Positions 1 through 6,118 of a stretch of 6,118 nt of DNA are shown piece by piece. A program made the position numbers and the translations under genes. The first letter of the stretch is position 1. Every line of letters begins with the position of its first letter. The notes under the pieces are model-generated. The model searched no databases and had not been told where the DNA came from. It worked only from the letters and a program-made list of their open reading frames with translations. Source of the DNA: CAYGZC01 sp964354225 (lineage in GTDB: Bacteria > Bacteroidota > Ignavibacteria > UBA10030 > SZUA-254); assembly GCA_964354225.1 (NCBI GenBank), contig CAYGZC010000078.1, forward strand, positions 1 to 6,118, in the 5' to 3' direction.

Positions 1-30
1 TCGCAACCCTTTAAGGAATTCTCTCTGCCT

Positions 31-2118
31 ATGAAGGCATTTCCATACATCGGAAGCCTGATATTCACTCTATTTGTATTTAATTTACAATTAGCGTACA
101 CCCAATCGGGAAATAAGTATTGGGTGTTTTTCAGAGATAAAGGTCCGTCCGCACCTTCAGGTGCGCTCAGTATGAATTCAAGTTCATACCAGCAAGCACT
201 GGAGAATGTCAACTCTCGTGCACTGGCACGCCGGGAAAAAGTTTTACCTCAAAATGCCTTGCTTGATGTTGATGATCTTCCAATTTGTGAATCATATATC
301 CATCAAATAAAAAATCTTGGTGGAAAACTTGTAGAGCAAAGCCGTTGGCTGAATGCCGCAAGTTTTTACCTCTCATCTGAACAAATTTCTGCCGCTGGGC
401 TTCTGACATTCGTAAAAGAAATTAAACCAGTAACAAGATTTAGAAGCAAACATATTGATGAGCTTCAATCATCATTAAGTTATGCATTCCAAAAAATTTC
501 ATCTATGGATTATGGCCCATCTTTCGATCAAGTTCAGATGATAAGCGTTCCCGTGCTTCACGATTTAGGAATCACCGGCAGAGGGGTTCTCATCGGTATG
601 TTGGATTCGGGATTTCGATGGAAAGTTCATGAGGCATTGCAAACCCGACATGTTGTTGCAGAGCATGATTTTATCAACAATGATGATAACACTGCAAACG
701 AAGGTAATGATGCCTCTAATCAAGATGCTCACGGCACACTTACGTTTTCGGTGATTGGTGGATATAAACCGGGAAAGCTGATCGGTCCTGCCTTCGATGC
801 AGATTTCATTATGGGAAAAACAGAATATATCCCAAGTGGATATTACGATTATCATTGGGAAGAAGATAAATGGGCTGCAGCTATCGAATGGATGGAAGGT
901 AAAGGTGTGGATGTTGTGAGCAGTTCAGTTGGCTATAATACGTTTGTTGATGGAGTAGATTATACATGGGAACATCGTGATTTTGATGGGCGGACTTCAG
1001 TTACAGCTAAAGCTGCCGTTCGCGCTGCACGACTTGGAGTTGTGGTTTGCAATTCTATGGGAAATGAAGGGCATGGAACTGATACTGATACAGTAGGAAC
1101 TCTGCTTACACCCGCAGATGCCGATAGCATTATCTCGGTTGGTGCAGTCATGTTTTCGCGGCACCTCTGGTATTTAAGCTCACAAGGTCCAACAAGTGAT
1201 GGTCGGATAAAACCTGAGATTACCGCACCCGGAGTGGACATATATTATGCTTCTGTTCCTGGTCCAAATACTTATAGTTACTCCAACGGCACATCTCTCG
1301 CAACACCATTAGCTGCCGGCGCTGCCGCATTGCTTTTGTCTGCCCGACCTGAACTAACACCGATTCAAGTTCGAGATGCACTATGCTCAAACGCAGATAC
1401 AATCGATACTGGAACATATCCGATTCGTCCAAATAATTTCACCGGATGGGGACTTGTAAATGCATTCAATGCGGTTTTGTTTTTTGGTCCTATCTTCAGT
1501 AATAAACCTTCAGCAAGCGTTGATACCGGCTTTAGCATTATTTCAACAAATGTGATTTCAAAATACAGGATTAATCCTGATAGTGTTGTTTTCCATTATA
1601 AAATCGGCATGGATTCAACTTTCTTTTCACTTCCGATGATAATGGATAGTTCTATGTTTTATCCCACATCTGGCAGGTACAAGGTTACTATTCCACAGCA
1701 AGCAGCCAAAACACCTATACGTTTTTACATAGATGTAAAAGATAGTGCGCTAAATTATTACCGAAGTCCGGCGCCGATAACCGGATATGTATGGCTCTTT
1801 TATTATGGAGATTCCGATGTTCACATTCCGCCGACTGTGCCCAGGCATTTTTCGTTGAAGCAGAATTATCCAAATCCATTCAATTCCGGCACAAGAATTG
1901 AGTTCGATTTACCCCAACGAGACCATGTGACGATCAAGGTGTACAATTTCCTGGGTAAGTTAATAGCAACACTGTTGAATGATTTTCAGGATGCGGGTGA
2001 TGCAAAATCGAGACCACCGGTAACTTTTAATGGCTTGAATTTACCGAGCGGAGTTTATTTTTATCGCATTATCACGCCGTCATTTTCATCAACAAAAAAA
2101 ATGATACTTATCCGCTAA
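31..2118 (+). CDS. Secreted S8 (subtilisin-like) serine protease with type IX secretion sorting domain
   Basis: A 695-residue extracellular endopeptidase. A signal peptide covers about residues 1-25 (Lys2, a hydrophobic core, then AYTQ). Residues 29-140 form an inhibitor-I9-like propeptide region, including SRWLNAASF. The S8 catalytic domain spans about 175-485. Its triad is Asp192 (MLDSGF), His234 (DAHGT) and Ser422 (NGTSLATP), with oxyanion Asn345 in GNEG, so it should be active. Residues 490-590 are a beta-rich linker. Residues 606-695 match a T9SS type A (Por) sorting domain: YPNPFN at 613-618, LGKLIATL, then PSGVYFYRI and TKKMILI at the very end. In known systems this tail directs export across the outer membrane and is usually removed. 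The start at 31 is chosen because the signal peptide follows at once. The frame is open back to base 1, so an earlier start outside the window cannot be excluded. An AAGGA lies at 13-17, 13 bases upstream. The VWA gene follows after four bases. The substrate is unknown. Confidence 0.95.
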   Translation: MKAFPYIGSLIFTLFVFNLQLAYTQSGNKYWVFFRDKGPSAPSGALSMNSSSYQQALENVNSRALARREKVLPQNALLDVDDLPICESYIHQIKNLGGKLVEQSRWLNAASFYLSSEQISAAGLLTFVKEIKPVTRFRSKHIDELQSSLSYAFQKISSMDYGPSFDQVQMISVPVLHDLGITGRGVLIGMLDSGFRWKVHEALQTRHVVAEHDFINNDDNTANEGNDASNQDAHGTLTFSVIGGYKPGKLIGPAFDADFIMGKTEYIPSGYYDYHWEEDKWAAAIEWMEGKGVDVVSSSVGYNTFVDGVDYTWEHRDFDGRTSVTAKAAVRAARLGVVVCNSMGNEGHGTDTDTVGTLLTPADADSIISVGAVMFSRHLWYLSSQGPTSDGRIKPEITAPGVDIYYASVPGPNTYSYSNGTSLATPLAAGAAALLLSARPELTPIQVRDALCSNADTIDTGTYPIRPNNFTGWGLVNAFNAVLFFGPIFSNKPSASVDTGFSIISTNVISKYRINPDSVVFHYKIGMDSTFFSLPMIMDSSMFYPTSGRYKVTIPQQAAKTPIRFYIDVKDSALNYYRSPAPITGYVWLFYYGDSDVHIPPTVPRHFSLKQNYPNPFNSGTRIEFDLPQRDHVTIKVYNFLGKLIATLLNDFQDAGDAKSRPPVTFNGLNLPSGVYFYRIITPSFSSTKKMILIR
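604..1296 (+). other. Catalytic core of the subtilase (Asp192 to Ser422)
   Basis: This sub-feature runs from the Asp192 codon to the Ser422 codon of the protease. His234 is encoded at 730-732 and the oxyanion-hole Asn345 at 1063-1065. The Asp, His and Ser motifs are in the canonical S8 order. The reading frame is unbroken across them, so there is no sign of pseudogenisation. Confidence 0.9.
1846..2115 (+). other. T9SS type A C-terminal sorting domain of the subtilase
   Basis: This segment encodes residues 606-695, beginning FSLKQNYPNPFN and ending KKMILIR. The seven-strand-like pattern, the YPNPFN motif, the central VYNFLGKLI strand and the SGVYFYRI motif near the end are the usual signature of these domains. 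The loop between ATLL and VTFNG (about 650-663, with AGDAKSRPP) looks slightly longer than in the versions I remember. That is from memory, not from an alignment. The domain is the best taxonomic clue in the window. Confidence 0.88.
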
Positions 2119-2122
2119 ACTA

Positions 2123-4294
2123 ATGATTCCAGCGAGCATATCTTTATCTTTTGGCGGGAGCTTGATTGTTTTGATACTTCTGGTTATTGTTGCGGTCGGG
2201 GGTGCGATACTTTTTTATCGTTATACATTGCCGCCACTGCCCGCGCGTCTTCGACTTATTTTGTCGGTTTTGCGTTCGCTCTCCCTGGTGTTGATTCTTT
2301 TAATTTTGTTCGAGCCGATACTTCGACTGGTAAGAAAAGACGAACAGCCACCGGCCGTTGCAGTCCTTATTGATAATACACAAAGTATGACCATCAAAGA
2401 TGGTAGTGGGGATCGTACTGCAACCATGAAGCAATTATTGCAGAAAAAACACCTTGGTAATGTACCTTCGAATGTGAGAGTAAAGTTTTTCACTTTCTCT
2501 TCAAAAATTCAATTAGTTCCCAGCGGTTCGATTGATTTTCTTCCCTTTAACGGTGAAACGACCGATCTATCAACGATATTCGCGGAGCTAAAAGGCCAAC
2601 TTCAGAGGGAAAACATTCAGGCGATTACACTTGTTACAGATGGAAATTATACGACGGGAAGGAATCCTCTCTATGAAGCAGAACTGTTAGGAATCCCACT
2701 CTATACCGTGGGGATTGGGGATACGAATGAGCAAAAAGATATTCTGGTCGAAAAGTTGATTACTAATAATATTGCCTATGCTGAAACGCGTGTGCCGGTT
2801 GATGTAATAATTAAAAGCTCCGGTTACAGCGGTGAGAATGTCGAGGTGACACTCGCTGATGGCTCAACAATAATCGACAGAAAAGTTGTAACTCTCCAAC
2901 CGGGCACTCATGAATACCCCGTGAAATTGTTTGTGGAGCCAAAGGAGGAGGGAACGAAGAAATATATCGTCAGCGTCTCAAAACTTCCCGGTGAATTAAC
3001 CGAGAAGAACAATGCCCACCCGTTCTTCATGAAAATATTAAGGAGCAAACTCAAAGTTCTGCTCCTTGCTGGTGCGCCAAATCCCGATGTTTCTGCTGGG
3101 CGGCAGGCACTTGTTGAGGATGAGCATTTGTCAGTAAGATCGCTCGTCCAAAAAAATACAGGTGAATTTTATGAAGGCAGATTCAATATCGCCGCTGTTG
3201 ATAGTGCCGATTGTCTTGTGTTGATCGGTTTTCCCTCGTCTGCAACTGATGGTGCAATTCTTAAACAGATTTGGGATATCGTTGATCAAAAGAAAAAACC
3301 GATACTATTTATCAACAGCAAGATTATAAGTTATACTAAGCTACAAACATTCGAGCCGATTTTACCTTTCACGTGGTTAAATGCAAACACGGAAGAATTC
3401 CTGGTGTTTCCATCAATAACTGAGCGGCAAAAGAATCATCCGCTGATAACGCTTGAGGGGAACATAACCGCCGAGGGGTGGCAGCAGTTGCCCCCTATTT
3501 ACAAAACACAAACTATCTTCCATGCGAAGCCGGAATCGGATGTGCTTGCGGCGGTGAAACTGCAAAACATTGTTCTCGCCGAGCCGTTGGTTGCAACACG
3601 TAACATCAACCAACAAAAATCGTTTGCCATCTCCGGGCACGGTGTATGGCGGTGGCGGCTGCTCACACAAGGAAATTCACAAACGGAAAAATTCTTCCCG
3701 CTTCTGATGTCTAATGCTGTCCGATGGTTAACGACAAAGGAAGAAGATAAGACCGTTCGCATCACTCCGGTAAAGGAAACATTTACAACTGCAGAGCCAG
3801 TTGAGTTTACTGGGCAGGTTTACGACGACCAACTTAAGCCGGTGAGCGATGCTGAAGTAATTGTAAAGATTAGCAAAGGGAAAGAAAATTTCCATATTGC
3901 TTTAAATGCTGTTGGCAGCGGAATATATGAGGGCTCACTTGATGGTATTGGCGAAGGCGACTACACTTTTATAGCCAAAGCCACAACCGACAGCAGATTG
4001 TTGGGTGATGATAAAGGAAGATTCTCCGTTGGGCAGATGAACGTTGAGTTTCTTGAAACAAGAATGAACAAACCGCTGCTTGAGCAGCTTGCCTACAGGA
4101 CGGGCGGCAGGTATTATAATGTTGAAGATGTAGGTAAGATAGCAAACGATCTTAATAAAGATGTAAAATTCTCTCCTAAGGAAATTATACAGACAAACGA
4201 GATTGAGTTGTGGAACTGGCGATACCTTGCCGCCACGATTATTCTACTGCTTGGCATTGAGTGGTTTATAAGGAAAAGAAGTGGGATGTTGTAA
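2123..4294 (+). CDS. Membrane-anchored VWA-domain protein with large periplasmic region
   Basis: A 723-residue protein of a family common in Bacteroidota and Planctomycetota. Two hydrophobic helices (about 13-33 and 45-64) flank an Arg-rich loop, and a third lies at about 699-716 before an RKR tail. By the positive-inside rule, most of the protein faces the periplasm. The VWA domain covers about 77-205. Its MIDAS residues are DNTQS (Asp84, Thr86, Ser88), probable Thr147 and Asp173 in TDG, implying divalent-metal-dependent protein binding. About 210-305 looks like a beta-sandwich. About 308-420 resembles a class I glutamine-amidotransferase fold, but I see no nucleophile Cys. GHGVWRWRL (505-513) is a motif typical of the family. 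About 545-637 is another beta-sandwich. LAYRTGGRYY (656-665) precedes the last helix. The start ATG sits four bases after the protease stop with no Shine-Dalgarno, which suggests cotranscription and coupled translation. Ligand and role are unknown. BatA-like components are relatives, but no MoxR or DUF58 gene is visible here. Confidence 0.9.
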   Translation: MIPASISLSFGGSLIVLILLVIVAVGGAILFYRYTLPPLPARLRLILSVLRSLSLVLILLILFEPILRLVRKDEQPPAVAVLIDNTQSMTIKDGSGDRTATMKQLLQKKHLGNVPSNVRVKFFTFSSKIQLVPSGSIDFLPFNGETTDLSTIFAELKGQLQRENIQAITLVTDGNYTTGRNPLYEAELLGIPLYTVGIGDTNEQKDILVEKLITNNIAYAETRVPVDVIIKSSGYSGENVEVTLADGSTIIDRKVVTLQPGTHEYPVKLFVEPKEEGTKKYIVSVSKLPGELTEKNNAHPFFMKILRSKLKVLLLAGAPNPDVSAGRQALVEDEHLSVRSLVQKNTGEFYEGRFNIAAVDSADCLVLIGFPSSATDGAILKQIWDIVDQKKKPILFINSKIISYTKLQTFEPILPFTWLNANTEEFLVFPSITERQKNHPLITLEGNITAEGWQQLPPIYKTQTIFHAKPESDVLAAVKLQNIVLAEPLVATRNINQQKSFAISGHGVWRWRLLTQGNSQTEKFFPLLMSNAVRWLTTKEEDKTVRITPVKETFTTAEPVEFTGQVYDDQLKPVSDAEVIVKISKGKENFHIALNAVGSGIYEGSLDGIGEGDYTFIAKATTDSRLLGDDKGRFSVGQMNVEFLETRMNKPLLEQLAYRTGGRYYNVEDVGKIANDLNKDVKFSPKEIIQTNEIELWNWRYLAATIILLLGIEWFIRKRSGML
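2372..2641 (+). other. VWA metal-ion-dependent adhesion site (MIDAS) region
   Basis: The DNTQS motif (Asp84, Thr86, Ser88) stands where the family consensus is DxSxS, so Thr replaces the first Ser. This conservative change keeps the hydroxyl ligand. Thr147 (in GETTDLS) is the likely threonine ligand and Asp173 (in VTDGN) the distal aspartate. All metal-coordinating positions therefore seem usable. No ligand can be inferred. Confidence 0.75.
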
Positions 4295-4414
4295 CGTGCT
4301 TTGTAAAAAGATGTGTCCCACCGAGCTATGATAAACATATTCCCTGCGAAAGCGGGACATGTAATGAGTACTATAATATTTCATATAATAAAGCGAATGA
4401 CTTTTTTACAATTG
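4295..4414. other. Convergent intergenic gap with weak hairpin
   Basis: This 120-base spacer lies between the convergent VWA and zinc-ribbon genes. It holds a six-base inverted repeat, tgtccc at 4314-4319 and gggaca at 4354-4359. Inside it is a five-pair stem, cctgc 4343-4347 with gcggg 4352-4356, closed by a GAAA loop. One pair is T-G, so the stem is stronger in the plus-strand transcript. No T-run follows directly; the only one on the plus strand is at 4402-4407, more than 40 bases away. It may help stop or protect transcripts, but it is not a standard intrinsic terminator. Confidence 0.35.
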
Positions 4415-4879
4415 TTAGCTGACGTTTGCAAATAGTAACTGACCAAATAGAAATAAAAAATTATTTACGCCGTTATTTTTTCTTTTTGACTTTTTCGCCG
4501 AATTGTGACCAGTATGTTTTGATAGTGGTTCTTCACACTTGTGCACGACTGAATTTGTTTTAGGGTCTGTGACTATCTCCTTATATTCATCCTTGTCTCT
4601 ATTTATTACACGTATTTTTTTCATCCACTTACCAGTCTTTCGATGGAGATCATCACCGGACATGCTTTCAAGAAAGGGTTTTTTCTCGCCTGAATGTATT
4701 CCTTTGGTGTATAGCGTTTCATGTAAGGTGATCGAATCTTGTATTTCAATAGAGACATGACGTTTCATGGAACCACAGGACGGACAAGGATGCCTCTGGT
4801 TAATAGGCAAACCCGGTTTTTCTTTGAGTGGGGTATTACAATCCGCACACTTCACATTATTCACATTAGTTGTGTCCAT
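4415..4879 (-). CDS. Small zinc-ribbon protein of unknown function
   Basis: A 154-residue protein with an N-terminal zinc ribbon: Cys11 and Cys14 (CADC), then Cys32 and Cys35 (CPSCG). Next come a beta-rich stretch (HVSIEIQDSITLHE), a block around residues 72-87 with SGDDLHRKTGKW, and a block around 94-128 with RDKDEYKEIV and EEPLSKHTGHNSAKK. From memory, these blocks resemble a conserved group of uncharacterised bacterial zinc-ribbon proteins. Those tend to end in a short lysine-rich tail. I know no function; nucleic-acid or protein binding is a guess. Here a hydrophobic extension (141-154, FLFLFGQLLF) follows the lysines and looks out of place. It may reflect a one-base slip in an A-run at 4476-4481 (see findings). 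The ATG at 4879 is used because no other start precedes the first Cys pair, though no good ribosome site is visible. It lies 33 bases downstream of the next gene on the same strand, probably in the same transcript. It is AT-rich compared with the plus-strand genes. Confidence 0.75.
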   Translation of the reverse strand: MDTTNVNNVKCADCNTPLKEKPGLPINQRHPCPSCGSMKRHVSIEIQDSITLHETLYTKGIHSGEKKPFLESMSGDDLHRKTGKWMKKIRVINRDKDEYKEIVTDPKTNSVVHKCEEPLSKHTGHNSAKKSKRKNNGVNNFLFLFGQLLFANVS

Positions 4880-4912
4880 TTAACATTTATCCATATATGA
4901 TGAAATATTTAA

Positions 4913-5611
4913 CTATGATTCAAATTCAGCGTTAACACTATATTGTTTACCGCTCTCAATACGAATTATCTCAAGATATATCTTACCATCTAATTCGGTT
5001 TTAGCAACAGCTGTTCGGTGTTTTGATACAATTAAGATAGAATAAAATCCAGGATCAAGTTCTCGAGAATAGGAACCGTTACCATCTGCGGCAAGCTTAA
5101 TCGTTTGCGGATTGGTTTTAACGATTGTACAAATAGAATCAGCTATTGCATCAATCCGATCTGCATTCTCTTCATCTTCTTTTGTGATATTACTGCCCAA
5201 TAACGAGAGTGCTTTTTTTCTTATAACGGATATTTGATAACTTAGAATTATGAGTAATGCAGAGGAATCGATTTTAGTATATTTATTATCGATGATATAT
5301 ATGTTTGAACCCACATCAGGTTTAAAACCATAATTATCATTAAAATAATATGTTACCACACCAGCAAGGCTTGCAGCCTTTTTAGAATCTGATTTTTTAT
5401 CTTTAATATTCTCATCAAAATAGATTGCCGAGACATCCTTCTGTTCGATAGTGATGTTATTTTCCTTGAATAAAAAAATGATTTTAGAGTTTTTCAATTC
5501 GGTTATCTTGCCTCGTAACTTTTCCCCGGTTTTCAGAACAATTGTATGCTGGGCAATAAGTATAGAGCAGGGAATGAAAAGCCAAAATAGAAGTATAAAT
5601 ATTTTTCTCAT
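4913..5611 (-). CDS. Exported protein with Sm-like and carboxypeptidase-regulatory-like segments, function unknown
   Basis: A 232-residue exported protein. A signal peptide covers residues 1-20 (MRKIFILLFWLF...ILIA) with probable cleavage before Gln21. Cys15 lies in the hydrophobic core and is not a proper lipobox, so a soluble periplasmic or secreted protein is more likely than a lipoprotein. Residues 22-66 form a small beta-barrel-like module (TGEKLRGKITEL, then ITIEQKDVSAIYF), like the Sm/SH3-type segments of many Bacteroidota envelope proteins. The segment LAGVVTYYFNDNYGFKPDVG (83-102), with DGNGSYSRELDPGFYSILI (176-194) and a final beta strand, resembles a carboxypeptidase-regulatory (transthyretin-like) fold. 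A helical insert of about 70 residues splits it. A TTG four codons upstream (5623) would also open this frame, but the ATG at 5611 is preferred: AAAGG lies 12 bases before it and would touch the TTG. It is the first gene of a likely two-gene unit with the zinc-ribbon gene. No enzymatic residues are recognised. Confidence 0.75.
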   Translation of the reverse strand: MRKIFILLFWLFIPCSILIAQHTIVLKTGEKLRGKITELKNSKIIFLFKENNITIEQKDVSAIYFDENIKDKKSDSKKAASLAGVVTYYFNDNYGFKPDVGSNIYIIDNKYTKIDSSALLIILSYQISVIRKKALSLLGSNITKEDEENADRIDAIADSICTIVKTNPQTIKLAADGNGSYSRELDPGFYSILIVSKHRTAVAKTELDGKIYLEIIRIESGKQYSVNAEFES

Positions 5612-5623
5612 AAATTTATTCAA

Positions 5624-5628
5624 CCTTT
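5624..5628 (-). promoter_or_regulatory. Candidate ribosome binding site deciding the start of the exported protein gene
   Basis: On the minus strand this reads AAAGG, 12 bases before the ATG ending at 5611 and directly against the alternative TTG at 5623-5621. The spacing is long for the ATG but impossible for the TTG, so it favours the ATG. A similar AAGGA with 13-base spacing precedes the protease gene at 13-17. Many Bacteroidota relatives depend little on Shine-Dalgarno pairing, so this is weak support. Confidence 0.35.
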
Positions 5629-5701
5629 AATATCATCATTGCAAATGCCAGCTAACTAGTGTATTAACAAATAGCGTATATCCACCCAATACTGCATGAT
5701 A

Positions 5702-5725
5702 AATGTCTAGAATTATCGAGACATT
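5702..5725. repeat. Perfect 7-bp inverted repeat with 10-base spacer
   Basis: aatgtct at 5702-5708 is the exact reverse complement of agacatt at 5719-5725. It lies about 90 bases upstream of the start of the exported protein gene, which fits either an operator-like site or a hairpin. No T-run follows on either strand, so an intrinsic terminator is unlikely. Inverted repeats this short also arise by chance in AT-rich DNA. Confidence 0.4.
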
Positions 5726-6023
5726 AGTTTGCTTTGGCTGATGCATCGCTTCATCATATGGATTAATAATCTTTTCAAGTACTTGTTAAAATGTTTAATA
5801 ATTTTAGTCATCTGGGAATCAGCGTTGTTCGACAAGATCGCAATTTATTTTTACACTCCATTCCCTAATGATTCATTGCATAAATAGTACAAAAAATTCT
5901 TGTTATTGTCAACCGTTTTGTTTCCTCGCTAGCGGGATGCTGTGCTAAGTGCTAAATGGTTGGGTTATATGTAAAAAAACTCATCCCTATCCCTGCTTTG
6001 GAGATGTCTAAAAAGACCTAGAC

Positions 6024-6118
6024 TATCACTCCCGTCCCGACTTGTCGGGATTGTCGGGAGTCCAGTGCTCAGATTTTGCAAATTTCTGGATTCCCGATTG
6101 AAGCATTCGGGAATGACA
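6024..6118. repeat. Short hairpin-rich interspersed repeat, MITE/REP-like, reaching the window end
   Basis: A 95-base block whose left end (tatcactcccg, 6024-6034) and right end (tgtcattcccg when read on the minus strand, 6118-6108) match at 9 of 11 positions, like terminal inverted repeats. Inside are strong palindromes. actcccg 6028-6034 pairs with cgggagt 6055-6061 and encloses tcccga 6035-6040 / tcggga 6045-6050. attcccga 6090-6097 pairs with tcgggaat 6107-6114, and tccag 6061-6065 pairs with ctgga 6086-6090. No coding potential is seen. From memory, repeats with tcattcccg ends and cggga palindromes are common between genes in such genomes. The right boundary coincides with the window end, so the element could extend further. 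Copy number cannot be judged here. Confidence 0.6.

Larger units (their letters stand above)
5612..6023. other. Non-coding stretch with inverted repeats, no convincing gene
   Basis: About 410 AT-rich bases lie upstream of the minus-strand pair. The promoter of that pair should be here, but I found no convincing match to either a sigma-70 or a Bacteroidota-type consensus. A perfect seven-base inverted repeat sits at 5702-5708 and 5719-5725 (aatgtct / agacatt) around a ten-base loop. A tandem gtgctaa doublet is at 5942-5955. A five-base inverted repeat, gtcta 6006-6010 and tagac 6019-6023, directly precedes the terminal repeat element. The longest ATG-initiated reading frame I traced by hand (5741-5887, 48 codons) has no coding signs. 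Confidence 0.6.

Noticed and set aside
209..1432. Minus-strand open frames lying inside the protease gene
   Set aside because: They are antisense to a gene with clear conserved motifs, and none shows recognisable protein features.
4372..4389. Two TATAAT-like hexamers on the plus strand (4372-4377 and 4384-4389)
   Set aside because: They match a -10 box by sequence, but no plus-strand gene follows and no matching -35 box is evident. Such words are expected in AT-rich spacers.
4402..4407. Run of six T on the plus strand as a terminator of the VWA gene
   Set aside because: No stem lies directly before it; the nearest hairpin ends more than 40 bases upstream.
5612..5623. TTG start four codons upstream for the exported protein
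   Set aside because: The AAAGG motif would touch the TTG with no spacing, while the ATG at 5611 gives a typical signal peptide directly. The longer form is less likely.
5650..5700. Possible minus-strand promoter, TTGGGT with a 17-base gap to TAATAC
   Set aside because: Each box matches the sigma-70 consensus at only three of six positions, and the promoter consensus of this lineage is unknown, so it is not called.
5741..5887. A 48-codon plus-strand open frame starting MHRFIIW
   Set aside because: It has no purine-rich ribosome site and no recognisable motif, and its composition is that of AT-rich non-coding DNA. It probably arises by chance.
6024..6118. The palindromes at the right end as a CRISPR array
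   Set aside because: There is no series of equal repeats with unique spacers; the palindromes differ and nest, as in a miniature element.

Overview
The window suggests a member of the Bacteroidota/Ignavibacteriota/Calditrichota sphere, probably from a metagenome. The clearest sign is the C-terminus of the first gene, which has the form of a type IX secretion (Por) sorting domain with a YPNPFN motif and a PSGVYFYRI motif. The YPNPFN wording is common in Ignavibacteria and related candidate phyla. Base composition is moderate in the plus-strand genes (roughly 47-50% GC in 60-base stretches counted by eye) and lower in the minus-strand genes (25-35%). I cannot name the species.

Layout. Positions 31-2118 (+) encode a secreted subtilisin-family protease with signal peptide, propeptide-like region, intact Asp/His/Ser triad, a beta-rich linker and a T9SS-type sorting domain. 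Four bases later, 2123-4294 (+) encode a 723-residue inner-membrane protein with a von Willebrand factor A (VWA) domain and a large, probably periplasmic, multidomain ectodomain. The two are very likely cotranscribed. A 120-base gap with a weak hairpin separates them from two convergent genes. These are a periplasmic or secreted protein of unknown function (4913-5611, -) and, 33 bases downstream of it, a small zinc-ribbon protein (4415-4879, -). From 5612 to the right end there is no convincing gene. This stretch ends in a hairpin-rich block (6024-6118) whose two ends form imperfect terminal inverted repeats, which looks like a short non-coding interspersed repeat.

How the genes may work together. 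The protease would be exported and attached to or released from the cell surface, and the VWA protein would sit in the inner membrane as a binding platform. Only their tight spacing links them functionally. The minus-strand pair looks like a separate, more AT-rich unit. I see no CRISPR array, tRNA, rRNA, transposase or clear phage gene, and no defence or biosynthetic system that I would call new. The points most worth checking are the possible one-base slip in an A-run that lengthens the zinc-ribbon protein, and the terminal repeat element.
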